From positions 1 to 64,000 of the forward strand of contig RZYP01000001.1 of the NCBI GenBank assembly GCA_009930275.1: 64,000 nt of DNA, written 5' to 3'. Positions 25,417 to 33,888 of this stretch are shown in pieces. This stretch comes from Negativicutes bacterium (lineage in GTDB: Bacteria > Bacillota_C > Negativicutes > Acidaminococcales > Acidaminococcaceae). The stretch's first letter is position 1. Every line of letters begins with the position of its first letter. A program made the position numbers and the translations under genes. The notes under the pieces were generated by a model, which saw only the letters and a program-made list of their open reading frames with translations, ran no database searches and had not been told where the DNA came from.

Positions 25417-27033
25417 ATGTACCGCCGCAATATTGATGTTGTAATTGCCAGCCGCAGCGAGAATTTAGCGCAACTAATTGCCGATGTGCCGATGCATGAA
25501 GAGATCAGTATATCGGTAACCCAGACTGAGGAAAAAATGCTAAACGACCATCCGAATTGGGATATTCTTATCTGCGATCTTGGCCAGTTTGAAATGGACA
25601 GCTTTGAAAAAATGTGCATTGGCAGGGCGGTTGTTCTTTGTTTGTACCCAAATCAGTTGAAAGTACTGCCGACTTCGCTTTTGGATAACATAGCGGACAT
25701 CTGGATCTATCCTCTTTCGCTAGAATTAATTTGCTTTCGTTACAAAAAGTTAATACAGCAAATACTACTTGAGCGCAAATTCACCCTTAACCAAACTTAT
25801 CTTGATACACTAATCAATAGCGTGCCGGATTTGATTTGGTTCAAACGTCTGGATGGTATACATGTCAAGGTTAACGATTGTTTTTGTTCAACCGTGCAAA
25901 AAGAACGCCAAGATGTTGAAGGCTATGATCATTATCACATTTGGGGCATTTCAAAAGAGGTATATGAAAATAGTGATTATGTTTGCCTGGACACCGATTC
26001 TGTCGTAATCCAATCCAAAAAGCTGGGAGTTTTTGATGAAACAGTGGCCGAACCACAAGGAATGCGACAATTAAAAACTTATAAATCGCCATTATTTGAC
26101 AATCGCGGTGAACTGATTGGCACGCTTGGCGTGGCGCAGGACGTAACCGAGTTGAAGAATACCGACGCTAAACTGGATTTGATTCTTCGCACTATGCCGT
26201 TTGCGGTTATGATTACCGACAAAGCAAATAATGTTCTTATGGTTAATCATAAATTTAAAGAATATTTTCAAGTAATATCTAAAGACTTAATTGGCCGTCC
26301 ATATCCGATTAGGGAAGCGTCCGCTGGGTTCACTGCGAATCCTCCGCATTTGCGTTACTGTGACCAGAAAAGTGAGATTGGACTTCTCTCTGATGGCAAA
26401 GAGCGAACCTTGGATTTTCATACTGAACAGATTAATGATTTTTTTGGCAATTTTGTTGGAACACTTAATATTTTTCGTGATGTTACAATGGAACGGGGAT
26501 TACAGGCTCAACTTAAACAGATTGCTTATAGGGACCAGCTGACGGGGTTGTTCACCAGACGCTATTTATTCGAAGATATCAGAGAAAAGATGATAAATGC
26601 TGACATTAGTATGCTTTATATTGATTTGGATAATTTCAAGCTGATTAATGATACATTAGGACACCATTACGGTGACATGGTTCTGAAAAAGTCTGGACGA
26701 ATAATGAAGGAACTTTTTCCTGATGATGCCTGCATCCGTATGGGCGGCGACGAGTTTGTCATTGTCATTTCAGGTAAACATACAATCGAAGAGCTGCAAG
26801 AGAGAGCGGAAAAGCTAATACGAAAATTCAAAGGTCATTTTCCTGGAGCTTCCGCGTTGCAGGCACTGTCTGTCAGTATTGGCATTGCAAAAATGTCAGT
26901 CACAACTCCCGTTCAATTCGATGAACTTTTGCGCAAAAGCGACAGTGCTCTTTACAAGGCAAAAATAAGCGGTAAAGCAAATTGCGTAGTTCATGCACTG
27001 GATTTAGAAAACACTATGAATGACCTCGTTTGA
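25417..27033 (+). CDS. Diguanylate cyclase with receiver-like and PAS domains
   Basis: The protein has 538 residues. A receiver-like N-terminus (1-120, DILICDLGQFEMDSF) is followed by two PAS regions (about 125-250, ending TLGVAQDVTELKN, and about 252-375, ending TLNIFRDVTMERG) and a GGDEF domain (about 385-535) with GGDEF at residues 443-447. It should make c-di-GMP from GTP. The inhibitory I-site RxxD is replaced by FPDD, so product inhibition through that site is unlikely. No transmembrane segment is seen. A c-di-GMP riboswitch lies 11 kb away in this window. Confidence 0.92.
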   Translation: MYRRNIDVVIASRSENLAQLIADVPMHEEISISVTQTEEKMLNDHPNWDILICDLGQFEMDSFEKMCIGRAVVLCLYPNQLKVLPTSLLDNIADIWIYPLSLELICFRYKKLIQQILLERKFTLNQTYLDTLINSVPDLIWFKRLDGIHVKVNDCFCSTVQKERQDVEGYDHYHIWGISKEVYENSDYVCLDTDSVVIQSKKLGVFDETVAEPQGMRQLKTYKSPLFDNRGELIGTLGVAQDVTELKNTDAKLDLILRTMPFAVMITDKANNVLMVNHKFKEYFQVISKDLIGRPYPIREASAGFTANPPHLRYCDQKSEIGLLSDGKERTLDFHTEQINDFFGNFVGTLNIFRDVTMERGLQAQLKQIAYRDQLTGLFTRRYLFEDIREKMINADISMLYIDLDNFKLINDTLGHHYGDMVLKKSGRIMKELFPDDACIRMGGDEFVIVISGKHTIEELQERAEKLIRKFKGHFPGASALQALSVSIGIAKMSVTTPVQFDELLRKSDSALYKAKISGKANCVVHALDLENTMNDLV

Positions 27034-27105
27034 TTAAGTCGATTTTTTGCAAGTAAGTGGGAAAATTGTAGGATAGTATTGAAGAATATTATTGGAGGAC
27101 ATGTA

Positions 27106-27954
27106 ATGGATAATGTGCTTTTTGCCTTTCTTTTGACTTTGTTTGCAGGATTGAGCACCGGCATAGGCAGCTTGATAGCTTTTTTTTCTAAGAAAAGCAG
27201 CCCCAGGTTTCTGTCAATAATGCTTGGTTTCTCAGCAGGAGTTATGATTTATGTGTCTATGATCGAAATTTTTGCTAATGCGCAGACTGCTTTGATTGCT
27301 GAACTGGGCCCTCGAAAAGGCTCATGGGTCACCGTAGTCGCTTTTTTTAGCGGCATGTTATTAATAGGTATAATTGATAAATTAATACCTAAATCTGAAA
27401 ATCCGCATGAACTTCATTCCGTAGAAGAAATGTATGAAAAAAATCCTGAGATAGGACACCATGCGGAACAAATCAGGCAAAGGGAAGAAGCTAAAAAAAA
27501 TCATAAGCTATTAAGAATGGGCCTTTTCACTGCGTTAGCTATAGGTATTCATAATTTCCCTGAAGGCCTTGCTACTTTTATTGCAGCGTTGCAAGAACCC
27601 GAAATTGGCATTCCCATCGCCGTTGCTATAGCTATTCACAATATTCCTGAAGGGATTGCAGTTTCCGTGCCTATATATTATGCGACAGGAAGTAGGAAAA
27701 AAGCCTTAGTTTATTCTTTTTTGTCAGGAGTTTCTGAGCCTATTGCAGCTTTATTGGGTTATCTTATACTTATGCCATTTTTAAACGATATTATTCTAGG
27801 CATCATTTTTGCGCTTGTTGCCGGTATAATGGTGTTTATATCTTTAGATGAACTGTTGCCGGCTGCCCGAGAGTATGGTGAACATCATCTTTCAATTTAT
27901 GGATTGGTTTCCGGTATGATGGTAATGGCTGTAAGCCTGCTATTGTTCCTATAG
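27106..27954 (+). CDS. zupT: ZIP family metal transporter, ZupT-like
   Basis: The protein has 282 residues and eight hydrophobic helices. The metal-site helices show HNFPEGLAT and HNIPEGIAV, and a His-rich cytoplasmic loop (HELHSVEEMYEKNPEIGHH) lies between helices 3 and 4. It should import Zn2+ and other divalent metals such as Mn2+ or Fe2+. ATG 27106 follows GGAGG at 27094-27098; an in-frame upstream ATG lacks a site. Confidence 0.9.
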   Translation: MDNVLFAFLLTLFAGLSTGIGSLIAFFSKKSSPRFLSIMLGFSAGVMIYVSMIEIFANAQTALIAELGPRKGSWVTVVAFFSGMLLIGIIDKLIPKSENPHELHSVEEMYEKNPEIGHHAEQIRQREEAKKNHKLLRMGLFTALAIGIHNFPEGLATFIAALQEPEIGIPIAVAIAIHNIPEGIAVSVPIYYATGSRKKALVYSFLSGVSEPIAALLGYLILMPFLNDIILGIIFALVAGIMVFISLDELLPAAREYGEHHLSIYGLVSGMMVMAVSLLLFL

Positions 27955-28059
27955 TTTTTTGTTGCACTTTTTAGCCTAAAGACTGTTGATGAAAAAATTA
28001 CAACTGTTTTATTTTGTGGTTGTGAACGCATTCATGTTATTTTGCTTTCTTAAACAATC

Positions 28060-28095
28060 CATGTGGAGTGTGTGGAGTTGATAGAAAGAAAGTAA
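28060..28095 (+). repeat. rlmD 3'-tail copy 3
   Basis: It encodes HVECVELIERK and TAA at 28093-28095, with an in-frame stop 3 codons upstream and no methyltransferase to the left. The core CATGTGGAGTG matches the boundary of the copies at 9445 and 10560. The rest of the tail (a CCTTAAACC-like hairpin and TTCGCCT terminator) appears only after the CGGC gene, at 28574-28661, as if that gene were inserted in the tail. Confidence 0.6.
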
Positions 28096-28130
28096 ATAAA
28101 ATAACTGAATACCAAAAAGGAGGCATTATT

Positions 28131-28568
28131 TTGACCATTAAATATGTGGTTATCATTCAATGCGATATTGCTCACAGACGGTGCAGTGGTTTTGCCTGTA
28201 CCAATGCTTTTTATAATAAGGATGGACTTTTTGAGGATTATTCTGAAGATACAAGATATATTTCTTTTACCTGTGGTGGTTGTTGTGGAAAAAATATTGC
28301 TTCTAAATTGGAACATCTTTCGAAAAAGTTGGCTAAAAAAAGCGATATAACGAAAGATGAAGTCATGGTTCACTTGTCTTCCTGCATGGTAACCGATAAT
28401 CATCATTATGATAGGTGCCCTCATTTAGACTATATTAAAAATATCGTTATCAAGAAGGGTTATAAGAATATCGTCAATGGGTCTTATATAAGTGCTGCTG
28501 CTACGAAAAAAAGAGCGGCCAAAATTTATCGCGATTATGATGAAGAAGATGACGACTGCGTAGAATAA
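28131..28568 (+). CDS. CGGC domain protein
   Basis: The protein has 145 residues. The N-terminus VVIIQCDIAHRRCSGFACTNAF, the central TCGGCCGK and later VHLSSCMVTDNHHYDRCPH carry conserved Cys and His residues of the CGGC domain, a putative metal-binding fold in anaerobes. TTG 28131 follows AAGGAGG with 7-base spacing; an ATG-like upstream extension would overlap the rlmD tail. The acidic C-terminus (DEEDDDC) is unusual. Function is unknown. Confidence 0.85.
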   Translation: MTIKYVVIIQCDIAHRRCSGFACTNAFYNKDGLFEDYSEDTRYISFTCGGCCGKNIASKLEHLSKKLAKKSDITKDEVMVHLSSCMVTDNHHYDRCPHLDYIKNIVIKKGYKNIVNGSYISAAATKKRAAKIYRDYDEEDDDCVE

Positions 28569-28573
28569 AAAAC

Positions 28574-28661
28574 AGCCTTAAACCGCAAAAAGGTCAAGGC
28601 TATTAGCAAAAATTAATATGTGTATTATGTTCGCCTGGGCTTCAAGTTTAGGCGAATTTTT
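28574..28661 (+). terminator. Terminator region after the CGGC gene, rlmD-tail-like
   Basis: A hairpin AGCCTT...AAGGCT (28574-28602) is followed by TTCGCCTGGGC/AGTTTAGGCGAA (28630-28656) and TTTTT. The second hairpin and its upstream AATATGTGTATTATG correspond to the terminator of the rlmD-tail copies at 9445 and 10560. Confidence 0.7.
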
Positions 28662-28780
28662 GATTTTATGGGAATAAATTAGAGGCTTTTTCGAAAAGTC
28701 ATGGAAGATTATAATAATTCCTATTTGCAAACTTCGTCAGTCTAAAGCTCGCTCGTATCAAATTCTCTAGGAGGGTTAAT

Positions 28781-29608
28781 ATGGGAATAGAACGGTTTAC
28801 CCATTTAGGACGTCCGGTGGATCCGGCGTATCCGACAAATGCAGCGATTGCGGCATTGTCGGTGGCAACGCTGATAGCAGTTAGTCTGTGGCAATTACTT
28901 TATCTGGATAGTGGTTTTATGGCAGGGTTAATACAAGGCGGCCAATTAGCCGGGGTTGTGTTTTTAACGTGGGCGCTAGGTCGGGAAGTTGATCCTGATG
29001 CCAGCATTGTGGCGTTTTTAGCAATTGCACCCGCGGTTGTTTTATCAGTATTAGTAGGAGCACCGGATTTTTCGTTATTGTTTTTAGCGCTGCTTTTACT
29101 TCGGGTTGTCAATCGTAGTATTGGCCTCCCGGCAAAGCGAAGCGATTCGTTGCTGGTACTGGCTTTGGCGAGCTGGCTTGCTTGGTCTGGGGTCTGGTAT
29201 GGATTGATGTTTACCGCGGTTGCGTTTCTATTGGATTCAGTTTTGGTTAATCCATTGCCTCATCATCGCTGGTTTGGTTTGGCAGCGGCTGTTGCGGCTG
29301 TATGGAGTCAACCGCGCTTCTTGGGGGTTAGCCAAGCATGGCCTGGCTTTGTGACAGGGATGGTAGCTGCAGGGGGACTCGGTTTATTATTATTACTGCT
29401 ATTTACGCCGTTTCCGCGTTCAGTGGGTGATTTGCTGGCGGTACCGGTAAATTGGAAACGCTTGCAAGCCGCTCGTATTGTTGGCTTTTTCTTAGCTCTT
29501 TTTGCTGTGCTGAGCCAAGGCATGCAGGGGTTAGTTCAACTTTCGCCGGTGTTGGCAGTAATAGCTGTTGCCGGCTGTTACCGATTAATTATTTGGCTAA
29601 AAAGTTGA
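28781..29608 (+). CDS. Unrecognised polytopic membrane protein
   Basis: The protein has 275 residues and is almost wholly hydrophobic, with about eight predicted helices (around 22-42, 48-66, 74-110, 122-140, 145-165, 170-188, 190-210 and 230-272). The N-terminal 20 residues (GIERFTHLGRPVDPAYPTN) are hydrophilic. No family could be recalled and no catalytic motif is visible. Its GC content is clearly higher than that of its neighbours, like the photolyase gene downstream, so both may have been acquired together. A GGAGG ribosome site is present. Confidence 0.7.
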   Translation: MGIERFTHLGRPVDPAYPTNAAIAALSVATLIAVSLWQLLYLDSGFMAGLIQGGQLAGVVFLTWALGREVDPDASIVAFLAIAPAVVLSVLVGAPDFSLLFLALLLLRVVNRSIGLPAKRSDSLLVLALASWLAWSGVWYGLMFTAVAFLLDSVLVNPLPHHRWFGLAAAVAAVWSQPRFLGVSQAWPGFVTGMVAAGGLGLLLLLLFTPFPRSVGDLLAVPVNWKRLQAARIVGFFLALFAVLSQGMQGLVQLSPVLAVIAVAGCYRLIIWLKS

Positions 29609-29645
29609 CGAGTAATAAAAGCATAAAAAGTCTATAAGAGATTGA

Positions 29646-30998
29646 TTATATTTCCAGTTGATTTATCCGTTCAATATATCGGTTCATATTAAATTTAACA
29701 GCAAGGCGGGAGCCGGACATGTAGCGGATTTTTCCAAAGATGGGCCGCTCGCGCCAAGCGCGGTCGTGTACGCCGCCGATGCTCCAGGCAATGCCGGTAT
29801 AGCCGTTAGGATCCCGCCCGTCGAGGAGGTAACGGTCGTTGAGATGAATGGCGGTCTCCAGGGCTGTTTTCGGGGACGGTGTCCATTCAAGTATTTTTTT
29901 TGCCCAGTACATTCGGAGATAGCCGTGCATTTTGCCCCGCCTGACCATTTCTAGTTGTGCGGCATTCCAGTAGGGGTCGTGGGTTTGGGCCTTTTCTAGC
30001 TGCTCCTCGGTATAGAGATAAGGACGCTCATCATGGCAATGACGTTCCAGGGTTTGACGAGCCCAGGTTGGAAATCCGGCTACTGTTTGATAGTTTGGAT
30101 TATAATAGCAAAAATTATCAGCTAATTCACGGCGAATGATCAGTTCTTCTAAAAAGGCTTCCTGGCTGGAGCCAGGTTTTCCGTACTGGAGAATGGTCAA
30201 AGCTACCCGCTGTGGAGCAAGTTGTCCAAAGTGCAGATAAGGTGAGAGGTTAGATTGACGATCATCGGCAGGATCATTGCTAAGTGTTCCGTAGTCGGTT
30301 AGATGATAATCGAGAAAATTACGGATTTGCTGCCAAGCGGCGCGGCTGCCAGGTTGAAGCCATTGTATGGGAGCTACTTGTCTGTCAAGGGACAGTGAGG
30401 AAAGGGTGCTTTCCCAGTCGAAGACAGGAACCGAATGGGGCCAATTGACGGGATGATACTGCAGCGGAATGAACGAGTCAAGGTAAGAATGCAGTACCCG
30501 TTGCAGCTTGGGCCGCAAAGTATAGGCGCCATACTCTTGTTTCGGCGAGGCCAGCCAACAAGGGACAACGTTATGCGTATCTACTTCGTATATAGGAATA
30601 GAAATTTCTTGCAGGGCATTTTGTTTCCACTGCTGTTTAATTGTTAATGGATCAAAGTCAGTGATGATAGTTTGTACTTGGTATTTATTGACGAAGCGGA
30701 TCAATTCTGTTACGGGATCGCCGACTAGCAGAAAAAAAGCGATATTTTTTGTTTTAAGATAAGCACTGGTTTCAGCCAAGCCTTTTAACATGAAATGGTA
30801 TTGCCTCAAGGTAGCGGACGCAAAGTTTGGAGTGAGACAAAAGACTACACCGAGAGGCTCACTTTGTTCTAAAGCGAGTTTCTGGGCGAAGGTCAGGGCC
30901 CAATTGTCTTCGGCGCGTTGATCGCGGCTCATCCAGTAGACAATTGGGCCGGGGCGGGAAATTCCATTTTTTAGTTTACGGATTCGCTCAGCTTTCAT
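29646..30998 (-). CDS. phr: Class II CPD photolyase
   Basis: The protein has 450 residues. The N-terminal antenna domain has IVYWMSRDQRAEDNWAL; the FAD domain has ELIIRRELADNFCYYNP, WNAAQLEMVRRGKMHGYLRMYWAKKILEW and LLDGRDPNGYTGIAWSIGG with DRAW, the class II signature. It repairs cyclobutane pyrimidine dimers using blue light. AGGGGG precedes the ATG. It is convergent with the membrane-protein gene at 28781, leaving only about 40 bases for termination. Confidence 0.93.
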   Translation of the reverse strand: MKAERIRKLKNGISRPGPIVYWMSRDQRAEDNWALTFAQKLALEQSEPLGVVFCLTPNFASATLRQYHFMLKGLAETSAYLKTKNIAFFLLVGDPVTELIRFVNKYQVQTIITDFDPLTIKQQWKQNALQEISIPIYEVDTHNVVPCWLASPKQEYGAYTLRPKLQRVLHSYLDSFIPLQYHPVNWPHSVPVFDWESTLSSLSLDRQVAPIQWLQPGSRAAWQQIRNFLDYHLTDYGTLSNDPADDRQSNLSPYLHFGQLAPQRVALTILQYGKPGSSQEAFLEELIIRRELADNFCYYNPNYQTVAGFPTWARQTLERHCHDERPYLYTEEQLEKAQTHDPYWNAAQLEMVRRGKMHGYLRMYWAKKILEWTPSPKTALETAIHLNDRYLLDGRDPNGYTGIAWSIGGVHDRAWRERPIFGKIRYMSGSRLAVKFNMNRYIERINQLEI

Positions 30999-31172
30999 AG
31001 TAACCCCCTATGGAAATTCGTTAAGTATGTATTTCTTCGGACTAGAGGGCAGTTCCTGCTAACGCAGGAGTATTTCTTATAATATGCAAGCGAATTTATG
31101 ATTGGCGAAAGTAGTGATGCAAATAATATACAGATATAAACATAGAATTTTTGCAGAAATCCGACATTTGCA

Positions 31173-31201
31173 TTGAACCTGTGTCTTGAGGTAATTATAA
31201 T
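31173..31201 (+). promoter_or_regulatory. Promoter of the OpuC-like operon
   Basis: TTGAAC (31173-31178), a 17-base spacer and TATAAT (31196-31201) make a near-consensus sigma-A promoter about 80 bases before the first gene. Confidence 0.75.
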
Positions 31202-31281
31202 AAGAAACAAAAGAGGCTTTTTGAAGAGATTAAGCGAATTAATGTGATATTAAAATATAATTATAGTAAATGGAGAACATG

Positions 31282-31920
31282 ATGCAATTGATGGCAGAAG
31301 TTTTAAATTTATTGTTTGAAAGAAGAGTCTTTTTCATTGAACTACTTTTTCAGCATATTTATTTATCAGCTATAGCGATAGTGATTACTACAATTATTGG
31401 CGTTACAGCTGGCATAATTATGACAAGACATAATAAATTGGCGTCTTTTCTTATGCTGACAACTAATTTTATTTATACTATACCTTCCATAGCCTTATTC
31501 GGTTTTTTGGTAGCCATCACAGGGATTGGCTCGAGCAGCGCGCTAATTGCTCTTGTTATCTATGGTTTGTTGCCTATTATAAGAAATACTTATGCTGGTA
31601 TCAGATCAGTTGATTCAGAGGTTATAGAATCGGCTGTGGCAATGGGCAGTACAGATTATCAGCTTCTTACTAAAGTTCAATTGCCTATGGCAATGCCGAT
31701 TGTGATGGCAGGCTTTCGAACAATGGTTGTTATGACCATAGCTCTGGGGGGAATTGCGTCTTTTATTGGCGCGGGCGGTTTGGGGGTTGCTATTTGGCGG
31801 GGAATAACCACAAATTTTCCTCAAATGACAGTAGCTGGGAGTTTGCTTGTGGCACTGCTTGCCTTGGCAGCTGATTTAACTATAGGAGGCGTGGAAAAGC
31901 TGATAAGCACAAAAATGTAG
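31282..31920 (+). CDS. OpuCB/ProW-type ABC permease
   Basis: The protein has 212 residues with five to six helices. TIPSIALFGFLVAITGIGSSSALIALVIYGLLPIIRNTYAGI and GGIASFIGAGGLGVAIWRGI are hallmarks of osmoprotectant/betaine permeases, with the EAA loop DSEVIESAVAMG...LTKVQLPMA. ATG 31282 stands 6 bases behind GGAG; earlier in-frame ATGs at 31270 and 31279 overlap it. It is the first gene of a six-gene operon whose later genes hint at a substrate other than a classic osmolyte. Confidence 0.9.
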   Translation: MQLMAEVLNLLFERRVFFIELLFQHIYLSAIAIVITTIIGVTAGIIMTRHNKLASFLMLTTNFIYTIPSIALFGFLVAITGIGSSSALIALVIYGLLPIIRNTYAGIRSVDSEVIESAVAMGSTDYQLLTKVQLPMAMPIVMAGFRTMVVMTIALGGIASFIGAGGLGVAIWRGITTNFPQMTVAGSLLVALLALAADLTIGGVEKLISTKM

Positions 31921-31936
31921 AAAAGGTGGGAAGAAA

Positions 31937-32824
31937 ATGAAAATGAAAAGCATTGTATTCATGTTGATTATTATGCTAATGGCGGTTGCTGGTTGCGCTA
32001 AAACGGAAAAGAAAATTACAGTAGCCTCCAAGCCTCATACGGAGCAGTATATTTTGGCAGAAATTATTTCCCAACTCATTGAAAATAAAACTGATATAAA
32101 AGTAGAAAGAAAGCTGGGTATTGGCGGCGGAACAAGCAATATTCATCCTGCGATGTTAAAAGGTGATATCGATATATATCCTGAATATACAGGTACGGCC
32201 TGGTTATTTGTCTTAAAGCAAGAGCCTGGGAAGACCAAGGAGCCGATGTATGATGCTTTGAAAAAAGCATACTCGGAAAAATTTCATATTAAATGGCTGG
32301 GGCGTTACGGATTCAACAATACTTACACTCTCGCGCTGCCGGAAAAAACTGCTGTGGATAATAACATAAACACATTTTCTGAGTTGGCTGGTGTTAGCAA
32401 CCAGTATATTTTTGGTGCCGAATATGATTTTTTCGAAAGAGACGACGGTTATAACGGTTTAGCAAAGACTTACGGTTTTAATTTTAAAGACACGAAGGAA
32501 ATGGATATCGGCCTTAAATATGTGGCAATAGCCTCTAAAAAGGTTGATGTCATTAATGCTTTTTCAACTGATGGATTGTTGCTTAAAGAAAAATTAAAAG
32601 TACTTACAGATGACCGTAATTATTTTCCTGCCTACGAAGCTGCGACTTTAATCAGGGAAGAAACGCTTAAAAAATATCCGGAACTAGAAACTCTGTTGGG
32701 AAAATTAACAGGGAAAATATCTGATGAGAAAATGATAAAAATGAATTATTCTGTGGAGATAGAAAAGAAAGATCCATCTTTGGTAGCCAAGGAATTTCTG
32801 CGAGAAGAGGGCATGATTAAATGA
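31937..32824 (+). CDS. OpuC-type substrate-binding lipoprotein
   Basis: The protein has 295 residues with a lipobox VAGC near residue 20. The OpuAC fold shows ITVASKPHTEQYILAEIISQL, GGGTSNIHPAMLKGDIDIYPEYTGTAW and DVINAFSTDG. Relatives bind quaternary ammonium compounds such as glycine betaine, choline or carnitine. It overlaps the ATPase gene by 4 bases. The ligand here is uncertain. Confidence 0.9.
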   Translation: MKMKSIVFMLIIMLMAVAGCAKTEKKITVASKPHTEQYILAEIISQLIENKTDIKVERKLGIGGGTSNIHPAMLKGDIDIYPEYTGTAWLFVLKQEPGKTKEPMYDALKKAYSEKFHIKWLGRYGFNNTYTLALPEKTAVDNNINTFSELAGVSNQYIFGAEYDFFERDDGYNGLAKTYGFNFKDTKEMDIGLKYVAIASKKVDVINAFSTDGLLLKEKLKVLTDDRNYFPAYEAATLIREETLKKYPELETLLGKLTGKISDEKMIKMNYSVEIEKKDPSLVAKEFLREEGMIK

Positions 32825-33765
32825 ATATGGTATCTTTTCAGAATGTTTATAAATCATACGATGCGCAGAATAATGTCATCAGCAATCTGACGCTTAACAT
32901 TCGCAAAGGGGAAATGGTTGCTTTGCTCGGCTCATCTGGCTGTGGGAAGACAACATTGCTGAAAATGATTAACCGTCTTCATCAACAAGATAGGGGACAA
33001 ATTTTTATCAAGAACAGACCTATTGAGGATTGGAATGTTATCGAGTTGAGGCGCGGCATTGGATATGTCATCCAAAGTACGGGACTTTTTCCGCATCTGA
33101 GTATTGAAAATAATATTTCCTATGTATTAGAAATTATGGGAATAGCTGAGATAAGCAGAAAAAAACGTGCCGCAGAATTGATTGAGTTGGTTGGACTTGA
33201 CAATACTTTTTTATCAAAGTTACCAAAGGAGCTTAGCGGCGGACAAAAACAGAGGGTAGGAGTGGCAAGGGCACTGGCTGCCGATCCGGAACTTATTTTA
33301 ATGGATGAGCCGTTTGGAGCTGTTGATGCTTTGGTTAGAAAAAATCTTCAGGATGAGGTTAAGCGACTATTTAAAAATTTAAATAAAACCATTGTTTTTG
33401 TAACCCACGATATTGAGGAAGCTTTTCATATGGCGACACGCATTGTTTTAATGAATAAGGGAACGGTAGAACAGGAAGGGACGAAAGAAGACCTTATATT
33501 CAGACCGAAGAACGACTATGTAGCTTCATTCTTTGGAACGAAGCAGTATGGGGCTTATCTAAATGCAACAAAAATAAAAGATGTGAAGATTTTTGAAAAT
33601 GAGGAACAATTTGATAATGCGTTGCCGATTATTGCTTGTGAAAATACCTTAATGGATGGTATTCGCTTAATGACAGAGTTTGGCGTTGAGAAGCTCAACG
33701 TCTTTAATTCCAACAATGTTTTTTGCGGCGTATTCACGTTATCATGCATACATAGGCACAATTGA
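32821..33765 (+). CDS. OpuCA/ProV-type ABC ATPase with shortened CBS region
   Basis: The protein has 314 residues. Walker A GSSGCGKTT, Q-loop IGYVIQSTGLFPHLSIENN, signature LSGGQKQR, Walker B LILMDEPFGAVDALVRK and VTHDIEEA are intact. After residue 245 only one CBS-like stretch (ALPIIACENTLMDGIRLMTE) is present, and it ends in an atypical FTLSCIHRHN, whereas family members usually have two CBS modules that sense ionic strength. Osmotic gating may therefore be lost. A frameshift near the 3' end is possible. Confidence 0.88.
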   Translation: MNMVSFQNVYKSYDAQNNVISNLTLNIRKGEMVALLGSSGCGKTTLLKMINRLHQQDRGQIFIKNRPIEDWNVIELRRGIGYVIQSTGLFPHLSIENNISYVLEIMGIAEISRKKRAAELIELVGLDNTFLSKLPKELSGGQKQRVGVARALAADPELILMDEPFGAVDALVRKNLQDEVKRLFKNLNKTIVFVTHDIEEAFHMATRIVLMNKGTVEQEGTKEDLIFRPKNDYVASFFGTKQYGAYLNATKIKDVKIFENEEQFDNALPIIACENTLMDGIRLMTEFGVEKLNVFNSNNVFCGVFTLSCIHRHN

Positions 33766-33888
33766 TACACTAAGAATGTCTGTGTTTTTTCTCCGGGCTA
33801 TAGGTTTCTAAGAAAGGCGGACACAATTTAGCATGCTTATATGGCATATCACATGAAATTGAGTATAGAGAAGATGGAGGGGCTCTTT

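Noticed and set aside
28068..28130. N-terminal extension of the CGGC protein beginning inside the rlmD tail
   Set aside because: The frame is open, but the AAGGAGG at 28117-28123 stands 7 bases before TTG 28131, and the extension is translated rlmD-tail and leader sequence without homology.
31200..31282. TPP riboswitch before the OpuC-like operon, suggested by the thiamine-binding gene
   Set aside because: The leader is only about 75 bases and has no CUGAGA or ACCUGA-like elements.
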